A stretch of 64,000 bases of DNA from Isoetes taiwanensis (lineage: Eukaryota; Streptophyta; Lycopodiopsida; Isoetales; Isoetaceae), in the NCBI GenBank assembly GCA_021234155.1, contig JAJEKV010000006.1, forward strand, positions 11,185,317-11,249,316, given 5' to 3'. A program made the position numbers and the translations under genes. This document shows positions 47,493 through 59,334 of this stretch, piece after piece. The first letter of the stretch is position 1; every line of letters starts with the position of its first letter. Under the pieces are notes generated by a model. That model worked only from the letters and a program-made list of their open reading frames with translations, was not told the DNA's origin and did no database searches.

Positions 47493-47802
47493 CTAGTAAA
47501 CGTGTGCCCCGCATTGCCGTGCATAGGTCCTGGCATATGTTTTGACTCGAACTTTAACGTTTAACGTATCATCAATGTATTAACATTACGTTTATAGATT
47601 TCAGTAGAGAAAACTATACGTTATAAGAAATGTGGAAGGCAATTATATCTGGAAAGACGAAAATTTGGAAAGACAGACCCAAAACTTATGCTCAAAATCT
47701 CAGCCTTAGGAGTAGTTTTAGTACATCAATAAAACAATAGGTATAGAAATACAAAACACAAAATATTGTCCTGGTTCACGACGAAACTCTAAATATGCAT
47801 CT

Positions 47803-48380
47803 TCACATGGGGCACATCACCAAGGGCCTGATCTTGTACTTTTTTGGATGCTCTTGTGATATCTTCACTTCTCCTACAGATAACATCTTAGCTGGGGTAA
47901 AAGTGAAATGCACGTGCGAGTCATTGATTCGAACTGCCCACGATGTCTCACGATTATCTAGCACGTGAGACAACTCATCCGGAAGGTAGTCTCGTATAGT
48001 GGAATCAAATACCGCATTGGGACTCCAAGATCTATAGACCCTAAAACACTCTCCATTACATATTCCACACAGGTGAGTTCTTTTGCCACTAAAATGCCAA
48101 TTCGCAAATGCACAATATTGTTTGTCATCAAAAGAAACAAACAATTGGAGGTTAATCAAAGCATTATATTACCCAATTAGTAGAAACATGTACTCCATCC
48201 TCCACCAACCTCTCTCAAAGCACATCCACATAGACAACGTTCCCTTAGGTAGACTTCAGTAAAGAGAAAGTCATCAATTAGTTGGATGTAGTGCTCCAGC
48301 TTGACGACCTCGTCGGTGCAAAATATTTCTTTGATCTTTGCAATTAGCTCCTCAATTTCCACATTTGCTATGCCATGCAC
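47803..48380 (-). pseudogene. Unknown ORFs between helicase and Helitron 3' end
   Basis: Two minus-strand ORFs, 48380-48177 (67 residues, begins MHGIANVEIEELIAKIKEIF) and 48159-47803 (118 residues, with CGICNGECFRVYRSW). They contain paired cysteines but no domain I can name. They could be the tail of the Helitron protein or captured host exons. Confidence 0.4.
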
Positions 48381-48637
48381 ATGAGCATGGTATTTTTGTT
48401 CCCAATGATACCATGATCCAAGAGCGCGTACGACAAAAGTAACACTGGAGACGTGATAATTTCAATCACCCTTTAGGCATTTAGCGATATGGTGACCAAA
48501 GACATACCATGGGACCAATATGTACACCATCTACATGGATGAAGTAAGTAAGCAAGACAAAATAAAAAGAAAGTCGAAGAAATCAATAAGAATAAAGAAA
48601 AATTAGAAGTAGAGATTTTTAAGTATTAGACTCACAC

Positions 48638-51600
48638 TTAGAGGAGTTCTTTGTATACAATATTTGTTGTATATCTTGATCTGTCGACAACTTTAGAAGC
48701 ATCTCCATCCTTCGATTGAATAAGTATCTTTCTGCCTTGGATTCCTTGAGCTCTTGAGAGTGCCACATAGAGTTGTCTGTGACTAAACACTGAATTTGGC
48801 AAATACAAACCAACCATTTGCATTGTTTGGCCCTGGAGCTTGTTGATTGTCATACCAAAAGCTGGAAGCAATGAGAATTGCATGCGCTCAAACTGGAATG
48901 GGGGTTCTGCATTATTAGGCAACAAAGGAATTCGAAATATGAACACTCTGCTTCCAATATTCTTTCCAGTGACAATCTCAGCATCTATAGCACGTCTTCC
49001 TAATGCACGTATAACGAGACGAGTGCTATTGTATAGTCTCATACGTGTAGAAACAGACCTCAATAACATCACAATCATGCCAACCTTCAATGTTAAATGA
49101 TGTGGAGGCATCCCACTCGGAGTTTGCTCATTCAAAAATTCAGTAGGATAGACCCCTGCATCATTCTCATCAACAGCTCGATCGGCATTGTAATAGTCGA
49201 TAGGTGCAGCAGGCAACCACTCTGTCATCCTCTTGTTTACTTCGTCTACATCTTCATTTAGTGGCATAAGGATTGCCCTTTGCACCCAGTAGGATACACT
49301 TCTATAATTTGTTAAAATGTCGAGAAATGACACGGCTAGCAAGTCATTTAAGTCCTGCGACTTGACACCAATCTCTTCCAGAAGACGTATTACATCTGAT
49401 CCAATATTGGGAAACGTGGTTTCAAGTCCATCTCCAACTTGTAGGAGATAATCAGCAAACGCCCTTTGCTCTTCTGCATTTCTTCCCATATTGTTCATTA
49501 CTCGCATATTTATGTTGAGCTTATGTTCCTCAACATGATCCCATATGTAAAAGTACTTCAAGAAAGCATGCACAATTTGGGGTCGATTTCCTTATGGAAC
49601 CACAGATGGAAGCTGACAAAAATCTCCTCCCAAAACAACAATCAGTCCCCCAAATAAGGTGTCACATGACATCACGTCACGAAGCATCACGAAGCGTTCA
49701 TAGACATGTTTACGCATCATTGGGGCCTCATCCCATATAATCATGCAAGTTGCTCTTATCAATTTTGCCAACTCGGACTGCTTTAGAATATTGCAAGTTG
49801 ATGTATGTTTGTTGGTATCTTGAATCTTGAATGTGCAGTGCGCCCGCCCTTCAATAGAGTAGACGCAATTTCTGAAGAAGCAAAAGCAAGTGCAATGATA
49901 CCTTTGGCACGAACATAGGACAACATGGTGTTAAAAAGGAAACTCTTTCTCCAGCCGCGTGCACCATGAACAAAAAACACTTTTCCTTTTTCCAACATCA
50001 CGTGTTCATTGATCACATGGTCAAAAATAATCCGTTGATCATTATATAGGCGGTCAACATCTTCTTGTACCTCTACCATGTCTTCCTGAAAGACCTCATT
50101 CCGAAATATCATATATGGATCTATTGCACACTCGGGAAGAATGAATTCAAACTCCCTCAAAGATCATCTGATAGAATTCATATGATCTTCAATGTCGAGA
50201 AGTGTCGTGCCAAGTATCCGATCACACACTTGCACACTTTGATCCTCTGCAATCCTTCGTGCCTCATGCAAGAAGTCATCGATCATAGAAAGTTTTACTT
50301 GTTCTCACAGTTGTAGTGGATTTGATGGCGCACAATTTAGAAGGATTATGGTGAACATGTGTCGCAATTGTGGCGGCATGCCCCATGTTGCTGCTTCCTG
50401 AAGAGACTGGAGCCATTATGTGTCATCTCGAAGCATCCCACAACGAATGCAAGCTTCTTTATATGTTCACACAACTCTCCATCAAAAGAGCGTAAATCTT
50501 CAAAACTAATTGCACATGTCACGTGGGTAATATCGCTCTCCTTCTGAAGGATTAATAAAGTCCATGCGTCCAATCATGAGAAACTTCTTGTTGTTGGATC
50601 TCTTCTTTCATATTCTATTGGGTTTATCATAGGTACACTTTTTAGGAAAATCATGATAGAGCAATTGAGTAGCTTATCTCCAGATGCATTCATCTCAAAA
50701 AAAGCTATCAATGTTGTCCCATTATTTTTATTTCTTATAGTGTCCATGCTCATACCTTCCCGATAGTATACATTTTGTTGCATTAGGAGATGCACAACCA
50801 ATCTAGTGACATGAGAAAATTGTTGTTGTATTTCATAAAAGAGAATTCTCCATGATGCCTCAGAAGCTGAGAAGTAGCGTGCATTCAAGAATTGCTCAAC
50901 CTCATCATGGTTTATAATGGGTCCTCTGCTAGTAGATGTACCATCACTCGCTGATTCTAAGTTCACATTGATCATATCTGGCCCTTTGTAGACATATTTG
51001 TATAGATATTTAACGGCCTTAACAGCAGCACATACCTCAACATTGTTATATGGCACAACCCATCCCTTTTTCTCACTTTTTGGCCATCATCCCTTCTTCG
51101 GTACAATGGATATCCGTCAACAACTATTGTCTCATCTGAAAATGCACGTGGATAACGTTTTGTATACTTACCATCCTGCATGCACGGAGCATTTGGATTT
51201 CTAGCACCACATGGCACATGCATCATATTACGGGTGACCATCTCATATTCCTTAGGATACGCGTCCTTATCTGGTGTTTCAGCACAAATAATTTGATCAA
51301 TCTTTTCAGCTGTGAAGGGCTTGTCGGCCTGATCCAACATAGTCAACAAATGTACATGTGGCAATCCTCTTTATTGGAACTCAATAACATAGACTTCTGC
51401 AATTATGCGTCTGAATATACCATAATTATTTATAAGATCTACCAGCTCCTTTACTTTCATGTAGAATACTCTAACCACTAACTCTGGTCGATCACTTGGC
51501 AATTGGCCATATAACAACTCCCGCCTAATCTCTTCCCAGTTTGCATTGGCAGTCATGGTTATAAAAAGGTCCAGCCTGCCAAGTTCGCAAACGATGGACA

Positions 51601-53298
51601 TGGCATCCCGATATCGTTGGGTCATGTATCTTGGATCTCCCACATGTGAGGATGGTAATACAACTTTTCGGCCAATAGCACCTGCATCATCTCCTTCAAA
51701 TAATACCCTACAATATGTCTTTTCGAATGGTGTGTTGATTTAACACAACGAATTGTAGCCTTTCTTGTTCCATCTTTGCAAATATATCACAAATATATTC
51801 TTGAAACAACCTGCCAGCCATGTGAAGGGGAGATGCATGTCCATGATGCATGAATAGATAATATCTATAATACTCCATAATAGTTACTTTGCATCACTCC
51901 GTTCATGGGGTATTTTAAGATGCCATTCATCTGTACCATAGGAAAGAAGTAACACAAAGTGCAATGGATCATATGCTGAGTGATATGCATCTATAAACTT
52001 CAAGCCACCATCCTTAGAATGTATAATAATGTCCCTCTGACCATCTTCAGGCTTATCATCAATAGACATTAAGACAACCACCTCATTTGTAGTTGGAGCA
52101 TTATGTTGCCTCCTCACAGGGTTTTGCACGTCACAAGAAGGTATATGCAAAAAATATCCATGGTCGGATGAATACGTATAATTTTGTGCCGCACTAAGAA
52201 ATATGCTAACAAATGGAGTGAGCTCTGTCATAAGGGCTTGCAACTGCACCACAATTTCTTGCCTCAATCCATCAAAAAGGACATTTTACGTTCAATTTGC
52301 ATGTCATCACCATCCATGATGTATATCTGTGCAAATTTTGCATGCTCTTGATGCCCTTGCGGTGGCAATAGCGTTCCCATCTTATGGCACATACGGCCAT
52401 TGACCCTGAAAGTATAAGCCATACCAATAGCATTTGCCTGTGTCTCATCAATTTTCACGCCAACCGCGGCAAATGAGAATATATTATGGTACTTTCTAAT
52501 GTTCGTTCGAAAGTGATCATCAGCTATCGTTCCTCATATATAGCTCAAACAATGTCTGTGGTGGTTCTGGAATCAATGACAGCTGAATGTTTCCATCAGC
52601 ACATGCTCGACAAGTCTTTTTAACTGGGAGCTCTGCTATCCATTGCATAGCCCCACAGTATAAACATCTATAATCCATATTGCCAAGGTCATGAGGAGGA
52701 GGTAAATTCCATATCCACGCAATCTTATTGAAACTACTTTTACCAGTAGGACGTTCTGCTGGACCTGCAACTCTGTCTTCTATTCTTAAAGCTCGAATCT
52801 TTGCTTTTGATCTACGCTGCACACGTCTCTTTCTCTCCGAGTTAGTTTCACTTGCAGGGGTATCATATGAACCAACATTTGCTGTCAATTGTTTAGACAT
52901 TGTCGTGAGCCCTGGAATCCTTCTGCCAAAACCTCTTGGTTTTCTCCATGAAATTCGTATTGCAAAGCCATCACATGAGCGTCAACATTCTGCTGATCAG
53001 CTACAGTTGTTGTTGGAATGGATGGTTGACCAACATCATTGTCATATACTAACCTCAAATCTGTATGCTTTGCCTTCCTTCTGCGCTGCAAGCGTTTTCT
53101 CTTTTGAGAATCATTCTCGATTTGAGATACCTGATAAGAGGGATTACATGCCACCATATCTGGCGTTTGTTGAGGGGACATTCTAATGAGCGGAGGTTGT
53201 GAAGTAATCCCTTCATCGTTCACACACACTGCTTGCAAAGATCTGACCTTATTAGCTGTTTGTTCATCAACATTCTGACATCCTATTGCGCTTGACAT
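48638..53298 (-). pseudogene. Helitron Rep-helicase (RepHel), broken
   Basis: The reading frame is split into about ten pieces. In order on the minus strand: two Ser/Arg-rich leaders (53298-52885 and 52900-52520), of which the second ends with the zinc-knuckle opening typical of plant Helitron proteins (MDYRCLYCGAMQW ... CRAC); the Helitron-like N-terminal domain (52458-51884); the Rep part with the HUH motif (PHVHLL, about 51362-51347) and the tyrosine-rich YLYKYVYKG (about 51008-50982); then a Pif1-like helicase with a degraded Walker A (GARGWRKS, 49965-49942) and the C-terminal FGMTINKLQGQT motif near 48860. Many frameshifts and a Walker A without the usual GKT/S context show it is inactive. 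Confidence 0.85.
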
Positions 53299-53340
53299 AC
53301 CTCTTCCTAATTGCTCGCAATTTATCGAACCTGTTTCATC

Positions 53341-53799
53341 ATTTTTTTATTTTTTATTTTTTTTTAATTCTTGCTCACTTAGGGCCTTGAGGCCATGGAG
53401 CACAAAAATACACACAGAATATTCACTGTAGTTTTAACAAAAAGGCTCGATGAGCATCTACTACCTTTAAGTATAATCCTAACTCATAGCTAGAAATGGA
53501 AAGCAATGAATAAAAATCAACTACTTGAATTTTTTATTGTTCCCCGATATCCCTATATGCTTCACACTAAACATGGTTTCATTAATTAGAGAAATTTCGT
53601 TTTCTCGTTTGACAACGAAATAGGTTGTGGTCACCCCTGGGATGGTAAGAAATGATTCCTCTCAACCAAAACAAAGCGTCAATAATACTAAGTTCAGCGC
53701 GAAAAAATAAGACGCGCCATAATTTGACACCAGGCATGTAGCCCAAAGCTGTCATGACAGTAACGGAGGGGTTTGAGCATCATCACGAGTGGTCGTAAG
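53341..53799. other. AT-rich spacer between Helitron and methyltransferase gene
   Basis: About 460 bases with poly(T) at its left. No gene supported. The 5' end of the Helitron and one end of the next element should lie near here, but I could not place either. Confidence 0.4.
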
Positions 53800-53922
53800 G
53801 ATCGCCATTGCGATTCTTGCGAGAACAAGTGAAGGCAGAATACAATAAGCACATTGTGTGCATCGTGGTCAAATTACCATCTGGGGGTTGTATAACTGGT
53901 GTACAGAATCGCGACCGCGATC
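53800..53922. repeat. GATCGCG palindromes, group 1
   Basis: AATCGCGACCGCGATC at 53907-53922 and a decayed GATCGCCATTGCGATT at 53800-53815. Both lie downstream (3') of the minus-strand methyltransferase gene. Confidence 0.8.
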
Positions 53923-55981
53923 TCTGAGACTACTTTGTTTATCCAATTCAAAGTTGAGATAGCTCAAAAGCATAGTGAACAAAAGTTTAACACATACTGA
54001 ACTCAAAAAGCATAACTCGTATTGAACATGAAAACAGGTGAAAATGTTATAACAAAAAACTGTTTACAAAATGCTCAGCACAAAGGCGAAGCTACATCAC
54101 TGAGTCTCAAATACAGTCTCTGGATCAATACCATGTTGAGCAGCTATTCTTGCAATATGCTCCTTTCCAATAGCAATGGTCTGTGACAGGTCCATTTCTG
54201 TATATCCAGTTTTGTCTGGGATGTCAACATCCATTGCCCGTGCTGCGTTCTGAACACGCTCTGACATATCTTGGCTATTAAACAATTCATCCTGCAATTG
54301 CTCAGAATATTCATTACAGGGTACCAGCTTCTGCCTTTTAGGTGAAGGGTCGGGGGAGGTTCTCCCACTTCCGGAGGCGGCTTCAGAAGTGCCCACATAC
54401 TCAAAGTTAGGAAGGGGCTTGTCCAGTTGCTTGGATAGCAGTGGCATTATAGTGTCGAAGTTCTTGTTCAGGGCTCCTTGATCCTTTCTTCGAAGCTTTT
54501 ATGATCCAGGCCTTCTAGTATCTGTTCCATGTTGCTGAGATCCGTTCCCTGTGTTATATTAATATCAGGCTTGTCGGAACCTTGTTCTTCACGTTGCTCA
54601 TCTTGCTCTTCACCTTCCTCTTCCATGTCAGGCCTTGCCATTTTCTCTAGAATCTCGAAGAAAGATCTAAGGAAACGGCATACCTTGTCGTCAAACTCAA
54701 AAGCAACACTCCGTTTTCCTTGCATCAACGCCACCCTTGAGGCACTTCCGCCTGAGAAGAAATCCAAAACGCAACCTTCTAATGGTACCAGCTCCTTCAC
54801 TATATAATAGACATAAGAGGTTTTTGCCGGCTCTTAAGCGAAGTCGCCTTCCATAGCTGCCCATTTGAATTTGGGTTTACCACGTAAAGAACTCAAATAC
54901 TTTCTTTTTTGTTTTGCATCTACTTCTTCGCCGCCCGGTTTTTGGATATTTTGGAAGAGGAGTGCTTTGTGGTGCTTTAGTGACTTGAGTGAGTCGCGGC
55001 TCAAGTTGGGTTTAACGGGCAAAGACCGAACGTCACTCCTGTTTTGTCACATGGTGACATAATCTTTGGAATTCTTTTATATTTTTTTTGCTCTCCCAAC
55101 CTTTCTCTTCATAAGCCCCTAGGGAAACATGGGAGCTACCTTGTATCTGGCTAAGACTGTACAAACAGTTTGGCAAATGTACCGATCTGAGAAACATGAC
55201 AATATGGTACACTTTTGCATGTGTCATGCACCGCAACTGCTAAAAAATCGTGTATTTTTCACATCCATTGTGGTGGAAAAACTACGCATGTCTACAAAAA
55301 TCAACCGGCATTTTTCGACACCGTCGCGGAACACACAAGGATGCCACTTTTTGTTACGTGCTGCACGATGTTTTGCTTCTCTTTCATTTTCCGGGCCTCA
55401 TCTGGCCTCATTATAGCAAAAATAGCTTCCAAAAAAACTGCAGGCAGATTACCTTGAACTGCCTCTTTATTATAGTTTGCTTTGACGTATTCGAAATCTG
55501 TGTCTGCAATATCCAGGAGACGTTGCTCAGACAGCTCTGGAAAACATGAAGCCAACTCTTCAAAATTATTGTACATCTTCTCTGAGATAGAATTGGCGTA
55601 TGATAACACTTCACGATGCATGAGTGAAAGTGTTCTGATGTCTAGAGCCCTCTGACTGCAATTAAAACGTCCTGTATACCCCTGCTGCACTTTCAAGAAA
55701 ACCTTGCCCTGTAAGATTTCGTCCATCAACTGGCTTACCTCAGCATTGTTCATTCCTCGTAGGTTTCTCAGGAATGTCTTGTTGAAGAATTCTTTTGAAG
55801 GTTTATCTGGTAATTCCCCCTGATCATCAGTGAGCTTTCGGCTTGCCCAATTGTTGACAACTTCTACGAGTTTAGACCAGGCAGATTCTTGCATAAATAG
55901 GGCGCTTCTCATCCTTCGGTTCCTTAACCTTGAGTTGTGGTAGCCACCTCCACAAAATCCGCACCTGAAAAATTTGGTTAG

Positions 55982-56439
55982 GATCGCGGACGGCGATTTT
56001 CACGAGCAAAGAAACGAATAACATACCTTCCAGGCGGATGTCACTGCAGTTCCTGTTGGCCCTTGTGGAGGACATCCGAATGCCTTATGCTGGTTTCTTA
56101 GTTGTTGGAGCTTCTCAATCAGTGGTTCTTTGTATACTGTATCTGCGATGACGTCGTTGCACTGTATGGAAATCTGAATGTATTCTTTGTTGGAGAGGTT
56201 ACCATTTAATACACGACTTCTTCTTTTTAAATATGCTTTCGCAAATTCCAACCTTTGCTCGACATTGCCCACGCATGTGCATAAAAACTGTGCAGCAAAA
56301 ATGCTGTGTTTACCAGAAATAATATAAATTTTTTTGTTTGCCAATTCTTCTGGGCTTGACCAAGTGACTAATTTCCTGCATGTGATCGAGATACACTAGT
56401 TAGTCCAAGAAATTGTTCACGAAGATCGCGACCGCGATC
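55982..56439. repeat. GATCGCG palindromes, group 2 (in introns)
   Basis: GATCGCGACCGCGATC at 56424-56439 and the looser GATCGCGGACGGCGATT at 55982-55998. Both fall in introns of the methyltransferase-like gene, not in its exons. Confidence 0.8.
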
Positions 56440-57752
56440 CGCTCGAGCATATTTATATATGTAACCAATATGAGAAGAAAGAAATAAATATGATGTAAAG
56501 ACCTTGTTAAAGGATCATATGGAACGAGATCGGCAGGTGTAAGAACTTCTGTCGGGTATTTCTTGAAGCTTTTTATCAGTGTCTGTACATGGTCATTTGA
56601 CCGGACTCTATGTGTCATATTAGCGGGAGCTGGTTCGCAATAAAAAATGCTGACTCTTTGGAACCAGTTTACACCCATTGGATAATATCTTTTGAACTCC
56701 TCGAGCTTGGATGTTGTCTCCTGTGCCAGTTTCTTTTCTTCATCTGGATTAAACTTCAAATCTTCTGGCATTTGGGGATCAGTTCTCGAGGCGATGATAA
56801 GTGGGTGGTAGGTCTTTGGTCTAGTGGACGAGGAAGGAGTAGAAGACGTCGAAGGTTGCGCACTGTCATCCGTGGGCGCCTTTGGAATCTTTATCCTGAA
56901 TGGCGGGATCCTCTTTGATGGCTGTCCTTCTAGTGCGGCAGATTCTCTAGGGGAGCATTCAAAAGCATGACGGGAGCTGAAGGGTCAACTACTGCAGAAC
57001 AACCAACATTTTCCGAGGGGGCTACAGCAGTTGCTGACGGAACAACATTTGCCTCTATGGGCAATACAGTATCCTTTGTAGTGGATGGTTCGCCAATAGC
57101 CTGCAAAGGGGCCACGGATCTCTTCTTTGAAACAGCCCTGAGCCAGTTGGTGTCCATCCTTGAAGGCAGTTTGTTGTCTTTAGTAGCCTTCAAAGCAGCA
57201 AAAGGAGGTTTCTTATCAGCTGAAAGGCCTTTTCTGCACATGCTAAATCCAACAAGTATATCCCTGTTGCACTTTATACCCGACAAACTTAAGGAATCAT
57301 AGGACGGCAATATCCAGCCAAATCCCTTAGCACTAGTAGCCATCCCCTTGCCGCTTGCCGCTTTGTTGACTTTACTGGCAATCATAATGGATGGATCATA
57401 ATTATGCCATCTCAAAACGTACTCGACAAACTGCAGCCCTAGAGTATCTTCTACGCTGCAAATTATTGCATCCTGTACATTATTTTTGGTGCCTTCCCAC
57501 ATAGCAATTACTATACCTAGCTGCTCGTAATCTTCTGGACCCTTCCCATTCCTAAAGAACAAACACAAGTCCTTTCGGCGGTCTCCAGTGACATGAGGTT
57601 TTGCCTGTGCGATTTCAACACACCACTTCCTGCTTCTATCGGGAGTGACAATTCTGATTGGTTCCACATTCGGCCCGCGGAATAGTTCGAGGGCTGCAGA
57701 AGCAATTGAACACAGGTTAGATGCACAAGTATTGGAAGAAGGTGTTCGTAAG

Positions 57753-57965
57753 GATCGCGGCCGCGATCTGGTTCAACAGTTGCAAACTAATAAAGGGTGT
57801 TACCTCAGGACCATTATGTCTTTGGCAAGAAAGCGGCCGCGTTCTTCTGACCATGAGTGTTACGTTTTATATAAATCGCTCGCCACTATCGCGGCCGCGA
57901 TTGTCTTGAGCACTACCTTTCAGAAAATAGCAAAGGTCATGGTCACAACTATCGCGACCGCGATC
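57753..57965. repeat. GATCGCG palindromes, group 3 (first intron)
   Basis: Three copies in 213 bases: a perfect palindrome GATCGCGGCCGCGATC at 57753-57768, TATCGCGGCCGCGATT at 57887-57902 and TATCGCGACCGCGATC at 57950-57965. All lie between the likely first and second exons of the methyltransferase-like gene, close to its promoter. Confidence 0.9.
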
Positions 57966-58158
57966 GTAGCGACCATCTACCTATCCTAAAAAGACATGGC
58001 CGAAGCTATAGAGATACCTATGCTATAAAAAATCGCGGAAATTACCTTCTCTGAGGGCGGAGGCGCGAGACATGGTGGCGCTAGAAATTTTCTGAAGGCT
58101 TTTGAAATTTGCTGAAGGCGCTAGAAATTTTCGCGAGGCTAATGAGAAAAATGAATGC

Positions 58159-58168
58159 CACTCTTTTT
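58159..58168 (-). promoter_or_regulatory. TATA box of the methyltransferase-like gene
   Basis: The minus strand reads TATAAAAAG about 90 bases upstream of the proposed start codon at 58073, which leaves room for a 5' UTR of about 60 bases. Confidence 0.45.
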
Positions 58169-58175
58169 ATAGACA

Positions 58176-58232
58176 TCGCCATTATGACGGGCGCCATTAT
58201 GACGGACGGCGCCATTATGACGGGCGGCATAT
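58176..58232. repeat. CGCCATTATGACGG triple repeat
   Basis: CGCCATTATGACGG occurs three times in a row with small spacers, just upstream of the TATA box of the methyltransferase-like gene. It could be a regulatory repeat or simple slippage. Confidence 0.7.
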
Positions 58233-58511
58233 TCCCCCATTACCCCTAAAAGCAACCCCCAGCTTAGCAACGTACGGGACGGTCACACGTGAGAATTTTT
58301 GTGAGAGTGACTGTGGGGCAGTCAGTTTAAATTGGATAGGGACAGGCGCATTAGGGCATAAGAAGGTCCCGCCCGTCTTACCGCATTTGAAATTCAAATC
58401 AATTTCAAATGCAGTAAGACCCTCACACAATTTCATTCTTGCAAAGTTTGGGAAGAAGTTGTTCGAGGCGCCTGAGTTAATTTGGAGGCGCTATGTTGGA
58501 TTACAATGGCG

Positions 58512-58830
58512 CTTCGATGAATTTCAAAGCATCCAAGCATATTTCACATTGTAGAATTCATTGAAGGCCAAAGACAGGCAAGTTCATTGATTAAACTGTG
58601 TTTTCAGTTAAATCTGCCACATGCACCCTTTTTTTTGTCTGGTAGATGCTTGGATGCTTTGAAAGCATGAAAGCATTTTGTGTCTGGTGGATGCTTGGCT
58701 GAATTTCAAAGCATCCAAGCATATTTGACGATGTAGAATTCATTGAAGGCCAAAGACAGGCAAGTTCATTCATTAGACTGTATTTTCAGTTAAATTTGCC
58801 GCATGCACCCTTTTTTTGTCTGGTAGATGA
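58512..58830. repeat. Two tandem ~180-bp repeats
   Basis: The block AATTTCAAAGCATCCAAGCA ... TAGAATTCATTGAAGGCCAA ... TTTTTTTGTCTGGTAGATG occurs twice with a period of about 181 bases. Non-coding, in the space between the two divergent genes. Confidence 0.8.
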
Positions 58831-58960
58831 AATCCCATTCTAATTTGGTTATATAGATTGCCTGTATCAAAAATTCTTAAGATGTTCCTGTTTGTAGGCG
58901 TTGATGTCATTCATCTTCCAGCGATCTGGTGATTCTTGAGGCCTGACTAGCGATCATCGG

Positions 58961-59224
58961 GATCGATGAAGGCGATCTTTCCGAACATATTCTAGACCCA
59001 TCAAGGGTTATTGATTCATCTACTTCTCCCGTAGGTCGTCCCTACGACACAGCTAGTGCTCGTCCGGATCGCGAAGGCGATTTTGCGCAGCATAATCGAG
59101 ACAGGTACGTATAATCTAGACTATGGTATATGCTTGATGTAGGAGATTATGTTAGCTGCTTGCTCTAGGCACGTACAATCTAGACAAGTGTATCTGCTTG
59201 CTGAAGGAGATCGCGGTCGCGATC
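58961..59224. repeat. GATCGCG palindromes, group 4
   Basis: GATCGCGGTCGCGATC at 59209-59224, GATCGCGAAGGCGATT at 59067-59082 and GATCGATGAAGGCGATC at 58961-58977. These stand upstream of the plus-strand transposase-like gene, mirroring group 3 on the other side. Confidence 0.85.
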
Positions 59225-59334
59225 CTGCTAACCATGTCCTTGCTTAAGCTTGGTCTGTCTGGCTAACGTGAAAGTGCTCTTTGACATCGTGGTGGCGTTC
59301 TCTCTGAGCAATAACGTCCATTGTGCTTGCAGAC

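Larger units (their letters stand above)
47493..53340 (-). mobile_element. Helitron (rolling-circle transposon), minus strand
   Basis: The 3' terminus on the minus strand ends CTAG at 47493 and is followed by T. A GC-rich imperfect hairpin (TGCACGGCAATGCGGGGCA) stands just before it, as in plant Helitrons, which insert between A and T. Read on the minus strand, a broken RepHel gene precedes this end. The 5' end (TC) was not located; 53340 is a minimum, and DNA beyond it could belong to the same element. Two ORFs at 47803-48380 lie between the helicase and the 3' end and may be captured sequence. Confidence 0.8.
54097..58073 (-). pseudogene. ParB-like domain + DNA methyltransferase-like protein (decayed)
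   Basis: Likely exon 1 is 58073-58046 (MSRASALRE, start in GCCACCATG), spliced in phase to 57695-56503. That exon holds an unknown N-terminal domain (PIRIVTPDRSRKWCVEIAQA...), then after a one-base shift near 56940 a Ser/Thr/Pro linker and the first half of a ParB-like domain. Exon 56375-56027 continues it with IYIISGKHSIFAAQFL, the position of the GERR-type box of ParB N-terminal domains. Exons from about 55970 to 55310 form a helical middle. Around 55223-55130 a frame reads CTILSCFSDRYICQTV, like the strand after the catalytic box of N4/N6-adenine or cytosine methyltransferases. At 54764-54720 LDFFSGGSASRVALMQGKRS fits the AdoMet-binding motif near the C-terminus of that class. An in-frame TAA at 54834-54836 and further shifts show decay. 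ParB-methyltransferase fusions are known from bacteria and phages. The catalytic DPPY box was not found. Confidence 0.5.

Noticed and set aside
54834..54836. TAA in the methyltransferase-like gene explained as intron sequence
   Set aside because: The frame is kept on both sides of the stop and I saw no convincing donor and acceptor pair, so a true stop is more likely; a cDNA could overturn this.
57753..57902. GCGGCCGC (NotI-type) sites as vector or linker contamination
   Set aside because: The sites lie inside longer GATCGCG palindromes that vary in their centre, and no vector sequence adjoins them.
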